NCBI GenBank assembly: GCA_036677375.1
Contig: JAVBWO010000024.1
Location: 1 to 64,000, forward strand
Direction of reading: 5' to 3'
Source: JAVBWO01 sp036677375
GTDB taxonomy: Bacteria; Bacillota; Dehalobacteriia; UBA4068; UBA4997
DNA: 64,000 nt
A program made the translations under genes and the position numbers. The notes beneath the pieces are model-generated. The model made no database searches, was not told where the DNA came from, and saw only the letters and a program-made list of their open reading frames with translations. Position 1 is the stretch's first letter. Each line of letters opens with the position of its first letter. Positions 48,033 to 57,059 of the stretch are shown here, in pieces.

Positions 48033-48063
48033 AGGATACCATCTATTCTCGGAGGAGATCACT

Positions 48064-48310
48064 ATGGTAGCGCAACCTATTGAAATGATTTCAGTCTGTG
48101 ACAAGGACGGAGAGCTGCGGCTGCTGTGCTTCCGCTATGAAGACGGCACGCATCGCCTGCATATGGTTAAAGTCAATGGGTGTTAGTAGCTAAAAACTGA
48201 TTTATGTCGGCGTGCAGAGCTGCCTCTATGTGTGCAAGGCTATGACCAGGGATAAAGAAAAATTGTTCGAGCTGTGCTATGCGGCAAAAGCCCATCAATG
48301 AGTGCTGTTC
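48064..48310 (+). pseudogene. SOS-associated small protein gene, broken
   Basis: RBS GGAGGAGATCACT and ATG are intact, and the first 40 codons (VAQPIEMISVCDKDGELRLL... HRLHMVKVNG) match a small conserved protein of about 85 residues that Firmicutes encode beside Y-family DNA polymerase genes. A TAG then TAG/TAA stops follow, the frame shifts by one base, and the rest is readable from about 48194 (YVGVQSCLYVCKAMTRDKEKLFELCYAAKAHQ) until a TGA stands where the family has Trp before VLF. So at least one frameshift and one nonsense change. No polymerase gene lies nearby. Confidence 0.7.
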
Positions 48311-48421
48311 CTTTTTATTAATCGAAATATAAAAGTCCCAAATTACTGTTATCAAAATGTTATCCGTTAAATTCTCTTAGGAAAGTTATTATATGTACCT
48401 GAGATAATCAGTCAATTTTGG

Positions 48422-49462
48422 TTAATGGCTGAGAAATATTGCGGCTCTCTCAGCCGCGTTTTCTCTGATATTATAATAGTAAAACGGATAATCAAAGCTG
48501 TGAAACACGCCTTTCGGAAAAACCGCATTTCCCGGCGCCCACGTGTCCACGTCAACGGTACTGCAAATCAATACGCCGCTTTCACTGTCCACAGTGGCAT
48601 CTGCGAAGTCCATAACCTGCTTGAATTCACCTTTTTCGTCCAGAACCACCGAGCCGTCCGGATTCAACATGATAGACCCCAGGTTTTCTGATGCATCAGC
48701 AGTTGTACTGCTCCTTGTCCACGAGATTGGGTTTATAACCAGCGCGCCGTCCAGCATGACAGGATTCTTTCCACCAATAGTGGGGGCCTGGGTGTTGTAA
48801 GAGATGATAACGCCTGTTTCGTCGGCTCCTTCAGCAAACTTTAGATGGGGATTTTGCGCCAAATAGTCCTCTGTGACGGGGTATCCGATCACATAGGCCG
48901 CCACCATTCTCTCATAGACCTCGGGGTGTTCCTTCATATATTCGGAAAGCAGATATAACAGCATATTAGAGCCCTGTGAATGACCTGCCAGGATAAAAGG
49001 CCGGCCATTATTATAGTTTTTGATATAATAATCAAAAGCCGCAATCACATCCGATTTCGGCATTCCGCTTAAAAGTTTGTCCTTATCCTCTTCAGTCAAG
49101 GAAAGACAACGTGCCGCATCCGCTTGTCTGTAATACGGAGCATAAATGTTTCCGACCGTATCCAACGCCGTTGCCTGCCGGTTGAATGCCAGATGTGCGT
49201 TTGAGCGCATCAGGCTGTTGTCGATATCACATATGTCCGGATCATTTTCATTTTGTTTAGCATATGTCGTTGGATACAGATAGAATACATCGACAGCCAA
49301 ATTTGATGAGGTAGGAAGAACCAGCCAGTTATCTGCCGATGAGTAATCTGTTGCTTTTGCATTGCTTTCAGCTGCGTGCAACAGCGGAAAGCCCAAAATA
49401 CCGCCAATGATCAGGATAACAGCAACACTGATAATAGCAATCCATTTCTTTTTAATATTCAA
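48422..49462 (-). CDS. DUF3089 alpha/beta-hydrolase, exported
   Basis: A 346-aa protein with an N-terminal membrane/signal segment (IAIISVAVILIIGGILGFPLL) and an alpha/beta-hydrolase fold. VDVFYLYPTTY at the start of the domain and the nucleophile elbow FILAGHSQGSNMLLYL (Ser near 166) are DUF3089 signatures; the late His is in GVFHSFDYPFYY. Probably an extracytoplasmic esterase or lipase; substrate unknown. The upstream region is AT-rich. Confidence 0.85.
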   Translation of the reverse strand: MNIKKKWIAIISVAVILIIGGILGFPLLHAAESNAKATDYSSADNWLVLPTSSNLAVDVFYLYPTTYAKQNENDPDICDIDNSLMRSNAHLAFNRQATALDTVGNIYAPYYRQADAARCLSLTEEDKDKLLSGMPKSDVIAAFDYYIKNYNNGRPFILAGHSQGSNMLLYLLSEYMKEHPEVYERMVAAYVIGYPVTEDYLAQNPHLKFAEGADETGVIISYNTQAPTIGGKNPVMLDGALVINPISWTRSSTTADASENLGSIMLNPDGSVVLDEKGEFKQVMDFADATVDSESGVLICSTVDVDTWAPGNAVFPKGVFHSFDYPFYYYNIRENAAERAAIFLSH

Positions 49463-49983
49463 AATCAGATCACATCCTTATTTAAATTTTATTTTGGTTA
49501 AAATATGGTTTATCAAATGATTATATTATAAAATAGTATACAAAAAAGTCGAGTTTGCAACTATGCTGTAATATTCGTTCTGCATGCTGCCAAAACCTTT
49601 ATTTCATGCGGGTTTCCGAGTGTCATGTTTGTGCAGGCTTTAGTCTTTGGCAAGGATTCTGCCTTCTTTTTTGAACTGGCTATAGATGGCAGTTTTGAGA
49701 AATGGTGTCACTACAGCCGGCTGAAGCTATTAGCGTTGATCATTTTCGAAAAATCGGAACATTTTTGAATATCTGCCTTAATGTCGGTGTAACTATCCAA
49801 TTTCAAATTAATGTAAAAATTTTAAATTATGCATAACTCCATAGGAAAAAGAAAAAATAAAATAAAACATTTCAAGTTGCCGGCAGATGCCAAAATGATA
49901 TCCCCAATAGGCAAATTGGTTAGCCGAAGAAGCTGTTATCATATGTAAGAATATATAAGAAAAACCGAGAGGAGGCACCACCA
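49463..49983. other. Gene-free AT-rich stretch
   Basis: About 520 bases. It holds the promoter side of the DUF3089 gene, the second copy of a diverged repeat (49566-49633), and decayed-looking sequence after it; no frame reads as a protein. Near its right end is the RBS of the DUF2007 gene. Confidence 0.45.
49566..49633 (+). repeat. Diverged 65-base repeat, copy 2
   Basis: CTGTAATATTC, AAAACCTTTATTTCATGCGG, GTTTCCGAGTGTCATG; same order as 47676-47743. Confidence 0.45.
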
Positions 49984-50214
49984 TTGTCGAATACATTGGT
50001 TGACGTAGGATATGTGGAAAGCGAAATAGAAGCTCAGATGTTGCAGGATATGCTGCTTGATGCAGAGATTCCTCATATCATCAAACCCTACGGCGTCTCC
50101 GGTTATGGTATGCTTCTCTCACCGGGGCGTCCCTGGGGAAAGGTGATGTCGCCGCCGGAATATGCCGCAGAAATCGCCGCAATCCTCAAGGATCTGCACA
50201 GGGAGAATCCATAA
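49984..50214 (+). CDS. DUF2007-family protein
   Basis: A 76-aa protein with the DUF2007 (putative signal-transducing) fold: VDVGYVESEIEAQMLQDMLLDAEIPHII, and a C-terminal amphipathic helix AAEIAAILKDL. The start is TTG with GGAGG 8 bases before it. Function unknown. Confidence 0.8.
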   Translation: MSNTLVDVGYVESEIEAQMLQDMLLDAEIPHIIKPYGVSGYGMLLSPGRPWGKVMSPPEYAAEIAAILKDLHRENP

Positions 50215-50301
50215 GCAATCCGTCCCTCAGCGCCGGAAACCAAAAGCAAAAACCCCATCAAAAAACCAACGGAAAACCTTGCAAGAACTTCAAAGAAAAG
50301 G

Positions 50302-50330
50302 TTGACAGTGCCACCCTGTTGTGCTAATAT
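50302..50330 (+). promoter_or_regulatory. Promoter of tRNA-Leu(CAG)
   Basis: Perfect TTGACA, 17-base spacer, TAATAT, 12 bases before the mature tRNA. Confidence 0.8.
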
Positions 50331-50342
50331 AACAAGTGCAAT

Positions 50343-50430
50343 GCGGCAGTGGCGGAATTGGCAGACGCGCTAGATTCAGGTTCTAGTCCTGATTGCCAGG
50401 GTGGGGGTTCAAGTCCCTTCTGCCGCACCA
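50343..50430 (+). tRNA. tRNA-Leu (CAG)
   Basis: 88 bases, class II. Acceptor GCGGCAG/CTGCCGC, anticodon stem CTAGA/TCTAG with loop TTCAGGT, long variable arm, T-arm with GTTCAAGTC, CCA encoded. Confidence 0.97.
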
Positions 50431-50440
50431 GCTAAAAAAT

Positions 50441-50465
50441 AAAGCCACTTACACAGTGGCTTTTT
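50441..50465 (+). terminator. Terminator of tRNA-Leu(CAG)
   Basis: AAAGCCACT / AGTGGCTTT stem and T-run, 10 bases after the tRNA. Confidence 0.85.
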
Positions 50466-50828
50466 CAATAAGCTTTTATGATACATAACATTCCCGAAAA
50501 AAGGAGGCCAAAACAAGATGAAAGAGCATTCCCCAAAAGCTGACAATCATATACAGAATTCTAATTTTGGCCTACTACTAACCAACCTTTTGTGCTTACA
50601 AAAGGGGCTTTGCCATGTGCTACTAGCCCCGTGTGATTTGCATAACTACCGCCAAAAGGTTGCGATTTTTTCTTTTTGGAAAAATTGCCGGGGTGCATTG
50701 CTGCCGGGTTAGGCAAAATGAATCCATGCTCTGCTGATAAAAGCAGGACCTTCGCGGTCCTGCTTTTTGTTTTATCTGGCGATGCTTGGTTGCCGTGGTT
50801 TCAGGTCCCATTTGAAAAACGGGTAAAC
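50466..50828. other. Intergenic region without a convincing gene
   Basis: About 360 bases. A 64-codon frame at 50518 has a possible RBS but an unconvincing translation (see rejected). The main feature is a strong hairpin AAAAGCAGGACC-TTCG-CGGTCCTGCTTTT (50739-50768), a bidirectional terminator that ends the cardiolipin synthase transcript. Confidence 0.5.
50739..50768. terminator. Bidirectional terminator after the cardiolipin synthase gene
   Basis: Twelve-base perfect stem with a TTCG tetraloop and T/A runs. Confidence 0.88.
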
Positions 50829-52289
50829 TTATAAAATCGGCGCAAACAGTCGGACAATGCTTTCCAGCAATTTTTGATACCAAGGGCGGTCGGCGTATTC
50901 TTTTTTACCAAAGGGCTTACAGCTTTCCATATCCTTAAAAAAGATCTGCTGGCACTCCGTGGTGAACTTGCGGTTAAAAATAAAGGCATTGATCTCGAAA
51001 TGCAGGCTGAAGCTGCGGGGATCAATATTGGTGGTGCCGATGCTTACCGCTTGGTCATCCATGATCACCATCTTGGAATGCAAAAACCCCTTATAGCGGT
51101 AAAAATGTACATTTTCGTATTCCATCAGATCCCGGGCGAAAGAAAGCGTCCCCATATACACAAGGTATTTATCATATTCACCAGGGATCATGATATGAAT
51201 CTGCACACCGGAGAGGGCGGCCAGGCGAATGGCTTCGGCAAAGGGTTCGTCCGGAAAGAAGTAAGGAGTCTGGATAAAGATTTCTTTTTTGGCGCTGTTA
51301 AGCATTTTGATATAGGCGTATTTGACATATTCCTCCTTGCGGTCGGGGCCGCTGGATACAATTTGCATGCCGATATCCCGCACGCTGCGCCTTGCCAAAG
51401 GGGGGAAGATCGTCTCATCATATTCAACCGTTTCCGAGTTGGCATATTGCCAATCCATGAGAAAACGCAGCTGCATCATGTAGACGCTGGGGCCTGTGAT
51501 GCGCATATGGGTATCCCGCCAGTCGGAAATATTTTTTCGGCCGATGCCCAGATATTCCAAACCAACGTTCATGCCGCCCAAATAACCGATTTCTCCATCG
51601 ATGATTACCAGTTTTCGGTGATTACGGTAATTTACTCGAAAGAAGGAAAGAATCCGGGTGGGACTAAAAAAGGCCACATGACCGCCGGCTTTTACCAAAG
51701 GTTTAAAAAACTGTTTCTTCGGTGTCGTCCAGGTTCCCACATCATCCAAAAGGCAGCGTACCGTAACGCCAGCTTTTGCTTTTTCCACCAGGAGATTTAA
51801 GATCATTTCTCCCAAATCATCATCCCGGTAGATAAAATAGACCAGATGAATGCTGTTTTTGGCGGCACGCAGGTCCGAGAGAAGGGAAGTGAATTTCTCC
51901 TTGCCGGTAGTATAGACCTGAATATCATTACCCTTGGTATAAATACTTTGACTGCCGATGATGTTTAAATTGATCAGGTCTTGGCAGGCAATGGCGTCAT
52001 GGTCTTCCTCCAGGATGGCATCGCCGCCCAGCATTGATAAGTTTTCCAGCTGTTCCAGGTAATAATCAATGTCGGTTTCACTTTTTGCTTTATAGCGGTG
52101 CATACGGTGAAAGCGCGGCCGCATGCCAAAGATCACGTAAAAAAGGGCGCCCAGATAAGGCAAAAAAATCAAAGCCAGCGCCCAGGCTACAGCCGAGGTA
52201 GGCTTTTTCCGTTCGGTAAAGATAACGGAAGTCACTAAAATCAAATCTATGATCACTAAGACGATGATCCAGAAATCTAACCAGGTCAA
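50829..52289 (-). CDS. cls: Cardiolipin synthase (phospholipase D superfamily)
   Basis: A 486-aa membrane enzyme that condenses two phosphatidylglycerols to cardiolipin. Two N-terminal membrane helices (PLDc_N: FWIIVLVIIDLILVTSVIF and AVAWALALIFLPYLGALFYVIFG) precede two PLD domains with HKD motifs: NHRKLVIIDGEIGYLGG (about 220) and LHSKMVIMDDQAVSIGTTN (about 403). Full length. Single-gene unit with its own terminator. Confidence 0.95.
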   Translation of the reverse strand: MTWLDFWIIVLVIIDLILVTSVIFTERKKPTSAVAWALALIFLPYLGALFYVIFGMRPRFHRMHRYKAKSETDIDYYLEQLENLSMLGGDAILEEDHDAIACQDLINLNIIGSQSIYTKGNDIQVYTTGKEKFTSLLSDLRAAKNSIHLVYFIYRDDDLGEMILNLLVEKAKAGVTVRCLLDDVGTWTTPKKQFFKPLVKAGGHVAFFSPTRILSFFRVNYRNHRKLVIIDGEIGYLGGMNVGLEYLGIGRKNISDWRDTHMRITGPSVYMMQLRFLMDWQYANSETVEYDETIFPPLARRSVRDIGMQIVSSGPDRKEEYVKYAYIKMLNSAKKEIFIQTPYFFPDEPFAEAIRLAALSGVQIHIMIPGEYDKYLVYMGTLSFARDLMEYENVHFYRYKGFLHSKMVIMDDQAVSIGTTNIDPRSFSLHFEINAFIFNRKFTTECQQIFFKDMESCKPFGKKEYADRPWYQKLLESIVRLFAPIL

Positions 52290-52458
52290 AGTTTTTCACT
52301 CCAATACGTTATGATCTCTTTCAAGTGATCTTTATGTAAACCTGAAAGATTTACTTACTTTTCTTTTACAATTTCATCATATCACAAACCATTAACAAAA
52401 TATACCAGTGATTGCAAAATACAATTTCTGCAAAATCAGACTTTTTCTTTCATATTTC

Positions 52459-52513
52459 TTGACACAGAGCAAAAGAAAATTATATTATTATATAATGTAC
52501 ATTTGTTTACATT
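52459..52513 (+). promoter_or_regulatory. Promoter and inverted repeat of the acyl-CoA synthetase operon
   Basis: TTGACA (52459-52464), 16 bases, TATATT (52481-52486), then AATGTA-N8-TACATT (52494-52513), a perfect 6-base inverted repeat at the likely transcription start. A repressor site is inferred. Confidence 0.5.
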
Positions 52514-52543
52514 TATATAAATTCTATGTACGAGGTGATAAAA

Positions 52544-54211
52544 GTGGATCAATTATGGGATATTACATTAGGCGATTTGTTGGATCAAATGGCAAAAGAT
52601 TACCCTGCCCATGAAGCGGTGGTCTATACAGACCGTCCTTTTAGAAAAACTTATCGGGAGTTTGCCGAATTATGCGACGAAGTAGCCAGAGGCTTTATGG
52701 CTATGGGCGTTAAAAAAGGAGACAAAGTTGCCGTCTGGGCGACCAATGAACCGGAATGGATCACCACCATGTTCGCATCCGCCAAAATAGGGGCGATTTT
52801 GGTGACGGTAAATACCAATTACAAAATTTATGAATTAGAATACCTGCTCCGGCAAAGCGACACCACAACCTTGGTTCTCATCGAGGAATTCAAGGGCAAC
52901 AATTATGTCAACATATTAAACGAGCTCTGTCCCACTTTAAAAGACTCCAAACCGGGCCGTTTAGAGGTGGAAAGCCTGCCGTTCTTAAAGAACATCATTT
53001 ATGTCGGCCGGGAAAATCATCCGGGTATGTTCCACTGGGAAGACTTATATGAACTGGCCAAAACGGTGGACGACGCGGAAAGAGCTAAGATTCAAAAGAG
53101 CCTTGACCCTCACGACGTCATCAATATGCAGTACACTTCCGGCACCACCGGCTTCCCCAAAGGCGTCATGCTGACCCACCACAATATCGTTAATAACGGC
53201 AAAAGCATCGGCGACCGCATGGATTTCTCCCCGGCAGACCGTCTTTGCATTCCGGTGCCGTTCTTCCATTGCTTCGGCTGCGTCTTAGCCATCATGGCTT
53301 CCGTGACCCACGGCACCACCATGGTGCCCATTGACGCTTACAGTCCATTGAAGGTTATGAAAGCGCTGGAAGGCGAAAGATGCACCGCCTGCCATGGCGT
53401 ACCCACTATGTTTATTGCCATGCTGGAGCACCCGGAATTCAAGAATTTTGATTTTTCCCATATGCGTACCGGCATCATGGCCGGTTCTCCTTGCCCCGTC
53501 AAAGTCATGCAGCAGGTGGTGGATCAAATGCATATGACGGAGATCACCATCGTTTACGGCTTGACGGAGGCTTCTCCCGGCTGTACCCAAACCACCACCA
53601 AGGATTCCCTGGAATTGCGGGTAAGCACCGTAGGCCGAGCCTTCCCCTTTGTGGAATGCAAAGTGGTTGATCCCGAAACGGGTGTGGAAATGCCTTACGG
53701 CGTTCCCGGTGAATTCTGCGCCAGAGGCTACAATATCATGAAAGGTTATTATAAGATGCCTGAAGCCACCGCCCAGGTCATTGACCAAGACGGCTGGCTC
53801 CATTCCGGCGATTTGGCTGCTGTGGATGAAAACGGCTATTATAAGATTACCGGCCGCATCAAGGATATGATCATCCGCGGCGGCGAGAATATTTATCCCA
53901 AGGAAATCGAAGAATTTCTTTATACCCACGAATCCGTCAAAGATGTCCAGGTCATCGGCGTTCCCAGCAAGGACTACGGCGAAGAGGTCTTGGCATATGT
54001 TATCTTGAAGGAAGGTATGCCCGCCGTTACCGAAGAAGAACTGAAGGATTATGTCCGTTCTCACATCGCCCGGCACAAAGTACCACGCTATATTAAATTC
54101 ATCGATCAGTTCCCCATGACCGCCAGCGGTAAGATCCAGAAATTCAAACTGCGGGAACAAGCCATTGAGGATCTGAACTTGCAGGAGGCCGCCGGGATCG
54201 AAACCGCATAA
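52544..54211 (+). CDS. AMP-forming acyl-CoA synthetase
   Basis: A 555-aa enzyme of the ANL superfamily that activates a carboxylic acid with ATP and CoA. P-loop-like motif MQYTSGTTGFPKGVM near residue 195, ITIVYGLTEASPG, GWLHSGDLAAVDENGYYKITGRIKD and the catalytic Lys in PMTASGKIQKFKLRE. The GTG at 52544 is preferred because GAGGTGATAAAA precedes it; the ATG 18 bases upstream has no RBS. It begins an operon with a TIM-barrel isomerase and a 2-oxoacid:ferredoxin oxidoreductase, so the acid probably enters or leaves 2-oxoacid metabolism; the substrate is not fixed. Confidence 0.92.
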   Translation: MDQLWDITLGDLLDQMAKDYPAHEAVVYTDRPFRKTYREFAELCDEVARGFMAMGVKKGDKVAVWATNEPEWITTMFASAKIGAILVTVNTNYKIYELEYLLRQSDTTTLVLIEEFKGNNYVNILNELCPTLKDSKPGRLEVESLPFLKNIIYVGRENHPGMFHWEDLYELAKTVDDAERAKIQKSLDPHDVINMQYTSGTTGFPKGVMLTHHNIVNNGKSIGDRMDFSPADRLCIPVPFFHCFGCVLAIMASVTHGTTMVPIDAYSPLKVMKALEGERCTACHGVPTMFIAMLEHPEFKNFDFSHMRTGIMAGSPCPVKVMQQVVDQMHMTEITIVYGLTEASPGCTQTTTKDSLELRVSTVGRAFPFVECKVVDPETGVEMPYGVPGEFCARGYNIMKGYYKMPEATAQVIDQDGWLHSGDLAAVDENGYYKITGRIKDMIIRGGENIYPKEIEEFLYTHESVKDVQVIGVPSKDYGEEVLAYVILKEGMPAVTEEELKDYVRSHIARHKVPRYIKFIDQFPMTASGKIQKFKLREQAIEDLNLQEAAGIETA

Positions 54212-54264
54212 TCATGGAAATCAACAAATATGGAAAGATGGGAATCAAGAAAGGGGGATCATTT

Positions 54265-55071
54265 ATGTTGAAACTAGCATTCTCAACCTTAGGCTGTCCC
54301 GATTGGGATTTTGAGGATATTGTAAGCACTGCCAAAGATCTGGGTTATAATGCCATTGAAGTCCGGGGCATTGGCAAGGAAATGCATGCTCCCGCCGCCA
54401 AGCCTTTCCTACCGAAGCATATCAAGGCCACCCAGGAAAAACTGGCTAAACTGGACCTGGGAATCTGTTGCTTTACCACAGGCGTTCGCCTGAACGAGGA
54501 TTATAAGATCGAAGCCCATATGCGGGCCGGCAAAGAATATATCGACCTGGCTCAAAAGATGCAGACGCCTTATGTGCGGGTTATGGCGGACAGCGGCCCG
54601 GAACCGGGGCAGGCGGCTTTGGACAAAGTAACGGAACGTCTTGCGGAAATCGCCCAATATGCCGGTGAGCGCGGCGTTACGATTTTAGTGGAAAATAACG
54701 GCATCTTTGCCGAATCAAAAAAAATGCTGGAGCTGCTGCAAAAAGCCAACAGTCCCTATGCGGCCGTGCTCTGGGATATTAACCATCCGGTGAGAAATTT
54801 TGGCGAGAGCGCCGAAACCACCTGGAACACTTTAAAAGATCATATCCGTTATCTGCATATCAAAGATTCCGTCGCCGGGCCTCAAAAAACGGAATACCGC
54901 ATGATCGGCGGCGGCGACCTGCCCATCAAAGAAGTGGTGGCTATCCTGAAGGCGAATGGCTTTGACGGTTATCTTTCTTTGGAATGGCTGAAACGTTGGT
55001 GTTTAAGCCTGGCGGAACCGGGGATCGTTTTCCCGCAGTATGTCAGTTATATGAAGACCCTGATCAAATAA
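54265..55071 (+). CDS. TIM-barrel sugar phosphate isomerase/epimerase-like protein
   Basis: A 268-aa AP_endonuc_2-type TIM barrel: LAFSTLGCPDWDFEDIVSTAK, GYNAIEVRG, TPYVRVMADSGPEPGQ, ILVENNGIFAE and LWDINHPVRNFGE, with metal-ligand Glu/Asp/His and a final GGGDLPIKEVVAIL...GYLSLEWL. Start at 54265 after AAAGGGGGATCATTT; the upstream in-frame ATG is weak. Reactions in the family are isomerisations of sugars, inosose or related compounds. In an oxoacid operon it might isomerise a hydroxy/oxo acid precursor (inference). Confidence 0.85.
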   Translation: MLKLAFSTLGCPDWDFEDIVSTAKDLGYNAIEVRGIGKEMHAPAAKPFLPKHIKATQEKLAKLDLGICCFTTGVRLNEDYKIEAHMRAGKEYIDLAQKMQTPYVRVMADSGPEPGQAALDKVTERLAEIAQYAGERGVTILVENNGIFAESKKMLELLQKANSPYAAVLWDINHPVRNFGESAETTWNTLKDHIRYLHIKDSVAGPQKTEYRMIGGGDLPIKEVVAILKANGFDGYLSLEWLKRWCLSLAEPGIVFPQYVSYMKTLIK

Positions 55072-55099
55072 GGGCAAATCAAGAATTTGGAGGCAAACC

Positions 55100-55648
55100 A
55101 TGTTAGAGTTGCGTATTCACGGTTATGGCGGGCAGGGAGCGGTCACCTTGGCGCACCTGCTTGCCACAGCCGCCCTGAACAACGGTTTTCAGGGACAAGC
55201 ACTCCCCAGCTTCGGAGTGGAACGGAGAGGCGCGCCGGTAAAAGCGGTGGTTAGGATTTCTCAGGAGATGATCCGCGTTCACAGTCAAAGCGTCGAGCCG
55301 GATCTTCTGGTAGTGATGAGTGAGAATTTATTGGAAAAAGCGCTGTCGGAAGGGGTAAAACCAGATGGCCGTATTCTCTACAACGGAAAACAGGATATGG
55401 CAATGCCGTTAGCCGCTTTCAGGATCGATGCGGATGCCATCGCCACGGAAACAGGCCTGACTTCCGCCAATGGACCCTTTATCAACGTTCCGCTTTTCGG
55501 AGCCTGTTGTAAAGTACTGGACATCCCGGCCGCTGTGGCGGAGAAAACGCTGTTGGCGCACTGGAAGGGTAAAACAGGAGAGAAAAACCTTAAGGGCGCT
55601 TTAGCTGGTTATGACAGGGTTCAAAAGGCGGGAGGGGAGACGGCATGA
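55100..55648 (+). CDS. 2-oxoacid:ferredoxin oxidoreductase, gamma subunit
   Basis: A 182-aa subunit with the start ELRIHGYGGQGAVTLAHLLA, PSFGVERRGAPVKAVVRIS and LLVVMSENLLEKAL typical of PorG/VorC/IorB-type gamma chains. Four-base overlap with the ferredoxin-like subunit. Together with the next three genes it forms a four-subunit oxidoreductase that decarboxylates a 2-oxoacid to acyl-CoA and reduces ferredoxin. Confidence 0.92.
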   Translation: MLELRIHGYGGQGAVTLAHLLATAALNNGFQGQALPSFGVERRGAPVKAVVRISQEMIRVHSQSVEPDLLVVMSENLLEKALSEGVKPDGRILYNGKQDMAMPLAAFRIDADAIATETGLTSANGPFINVPLFGACCKVLDIPAAVAEKTLLAHWKGKTGEKNLKGALAGYDRVQKAGGETA

Positions 55649-55932
55649 AAAATACCAAAGACACGAAAGATATGAAAGAAGTCACCAAAGCTTACCGCCC
55701 CATTTCCTGGCCGCAAAAAGGAGTGGCGGGAGAAACCGGTACCTGGCGCAGCCACCGGCCTGAGATCAACCGTGATAAATGCAGCAAGTGCCAACTGTGC
55801 TGGATCTTGTGCCCGGAAGCCTGTATCAACCGCGACCCCATCGAATTCAACTACGTTTATTGCAAAGGCTGCGGTATCTGCGCGACAGAATGCCCGACCA
55901 AAGCCATCAAAATGGTAAAGGAGGAGGAATAG
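55645..55932 (+). CDS. 2-oxoacid:ferredoxin oxidoreductase, delta (ferredoxin-like) subunit
   Basis: A 95-aa iron-sulfur protein with two 4Fe-4S motifs: CSKCQLCWILCPEAC and CKGCGICATECP. It carries electrons from the TPP site to external ferredoxin. Confidence 0.93.
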   Translation: MKNTKDTKDMKEVTKAYRPISWPQKGVAGETGTWRSHRPEINRDKCSKCQLCWILCPEACINRDPIEFNYVYCKGCGICATECPTKAIKMVKEEE

Positions 55933-55935
55933 ACT

Positions 55936-57057
55936 ATGAAAGTCATAATGGATACCGGATGCCATGTGGCGGCCTATGCCGCTAAGAGCGCCCGCGTTGA
56001 TGTGGTGGCGGCCTATCCCATCACTCCTCAGACCAGTGTGATGGAGGCCATTGCTGAGATGATTGCAAAAGGTGAAATGGATTGCCGTTTTTTGCCGGTA
56101 GAAGGGGAACATAGCGCCATGGCGGCCACCGTGGCGGCTTCCGCCACAGGAGCGCGGGTATTTACCGCAACCGCTTCCCAAGGGCTTCTTTATATGCACG
56201 AAGTGCTGCACATGGCTTCCGGCGGACGTCTGCCGGTGGTCATGGCCAATGTGAACCGGGGCGTTTTCGCTCCCTGGACTCTGTGGGCGGATCATCAGGA
56301 TTCCCTGTCTCAGCGGGATACCGGTTGGCTGCAATATTACTGCAACACCAATCAGGAGATTTATAATACGATTTTACAGGCTTATCGGGTAGCGGAAGCG
56401 GTTAATTTGCCCGTCATGGTCAATTTTGACGGGTTTGCCCTTTCCCACTGCATGATGCCTTTTTCTTTGCCGGAGCAAGAGAGCATCGACGCTTTTTTGC
56501 CGTCTTTTGAGCCGGAATGGCGTTTGGACCCCGCTTATCCTTCTTCCTTCAGTAATGTGACGGAAGCCCATGTTTACGCTCCTTACCGCCGGATGCTGGC
56601 GGAGGATATCGCGGCTGCCATTCCCATGGTCAAACAAGCGGCGGCGGAATATCGAAAACATACCGGTATGTGGGACGGCGACACCATTGAGACCTATCGT
56701 ATGGAGGATGCCCAATTTGTTGTCTTTGCCATGGGCAGCATGAGCTCTGAGGTGCGCCTTTCCATTGATAAACTGAGAGAGCAGGGCATCAAGATCGGTT
56801 TATTGCGTTTGCGCTTGTTCTTGCCCTTCCCCACGGAGGATATCATGGCGGCGCTGCCGCAAAACGCCACGGTTTTGGCATTAGACCGCAACTACCATTT
56901 CGGTCATCAGGGCGGCATCCTGGCTGCCGAATTAAAGAGCGAACTGTTTGGCCGCCGCAATGACGTCACTGTGAAAAACCGGGTGATGGGCATCGGCGGC
57001 GTTGACCTGACGTGGCAGTATATGGCGGACGAATTACTGTCCATGATGGAGGCATAG
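55936..57057 (+). CDS. 2-oxoacid:ferredoxin oxidoreductase, alpha subunit
   Basis: A 373-aa chain with the pyrimidine-binding domain of the TPP site: VVAAYPITPQTSVMEAIAEM, FLPVEGEHSAMAATVAAS, TATASQGLLYMHEVLHMASG and LPVVMANVNRGVFAPW. The C-terminal part has VVFAMGSMSSEVRLSID and NYHFGHQGGILAAEL. Order gamma-delta-alpha-beta is that of pyruvate/2-oxoisovalerate oxidoreductases; the preferred oxoacid cannot be told. Confidence 0.93.
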   Translation: MKVIMDTGCHVAAYAAKSARVDVVAAYPITPQTSVMEAIAEMIAKGEMDCRFLPVEGEHSAMAATVAASATGARVFTATASQGLLYMHEVLHMASGGRLPVVMANVNRGVFAPWTLWADHQDSLSQRDTGWLQYYCNTNQEIYNTILQAYRVAEAVNLPVMVNFDGFALSHCMMPFSLPEQESIDAFLPSFEPEWRLDPAYPSSFSNVTEAHVYAPYRRMLAEDIAAAIPMVKQAAAEYRKHTGMWDGDTIETYRMEDAQFVVFAMGSMSSEVRLSIDKLREQGIKIGLLRLRLFLPFPTEDIMAALPQNATVLALDRNYHFGHQGGILAAELKSELFGRRNDVTVKNRVMGIGGVDLTWQYMADELLSMMEA

Positions 57058-57059
57058 AT

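Noticed and set aside
50518..50712. 64-aa + frame with an AGGAGG-like site 10 bases upstream
   Set aside because: The translation is unlike any protein I recognise and its composition looks noncoding; the only support is the possible RBS.
53285..54160. 291-aa frame on the - strand opposite the acyl-CoA synthetase
   Set aside because: Shadow frame; His/Gly-rich translation produced by codon bias.
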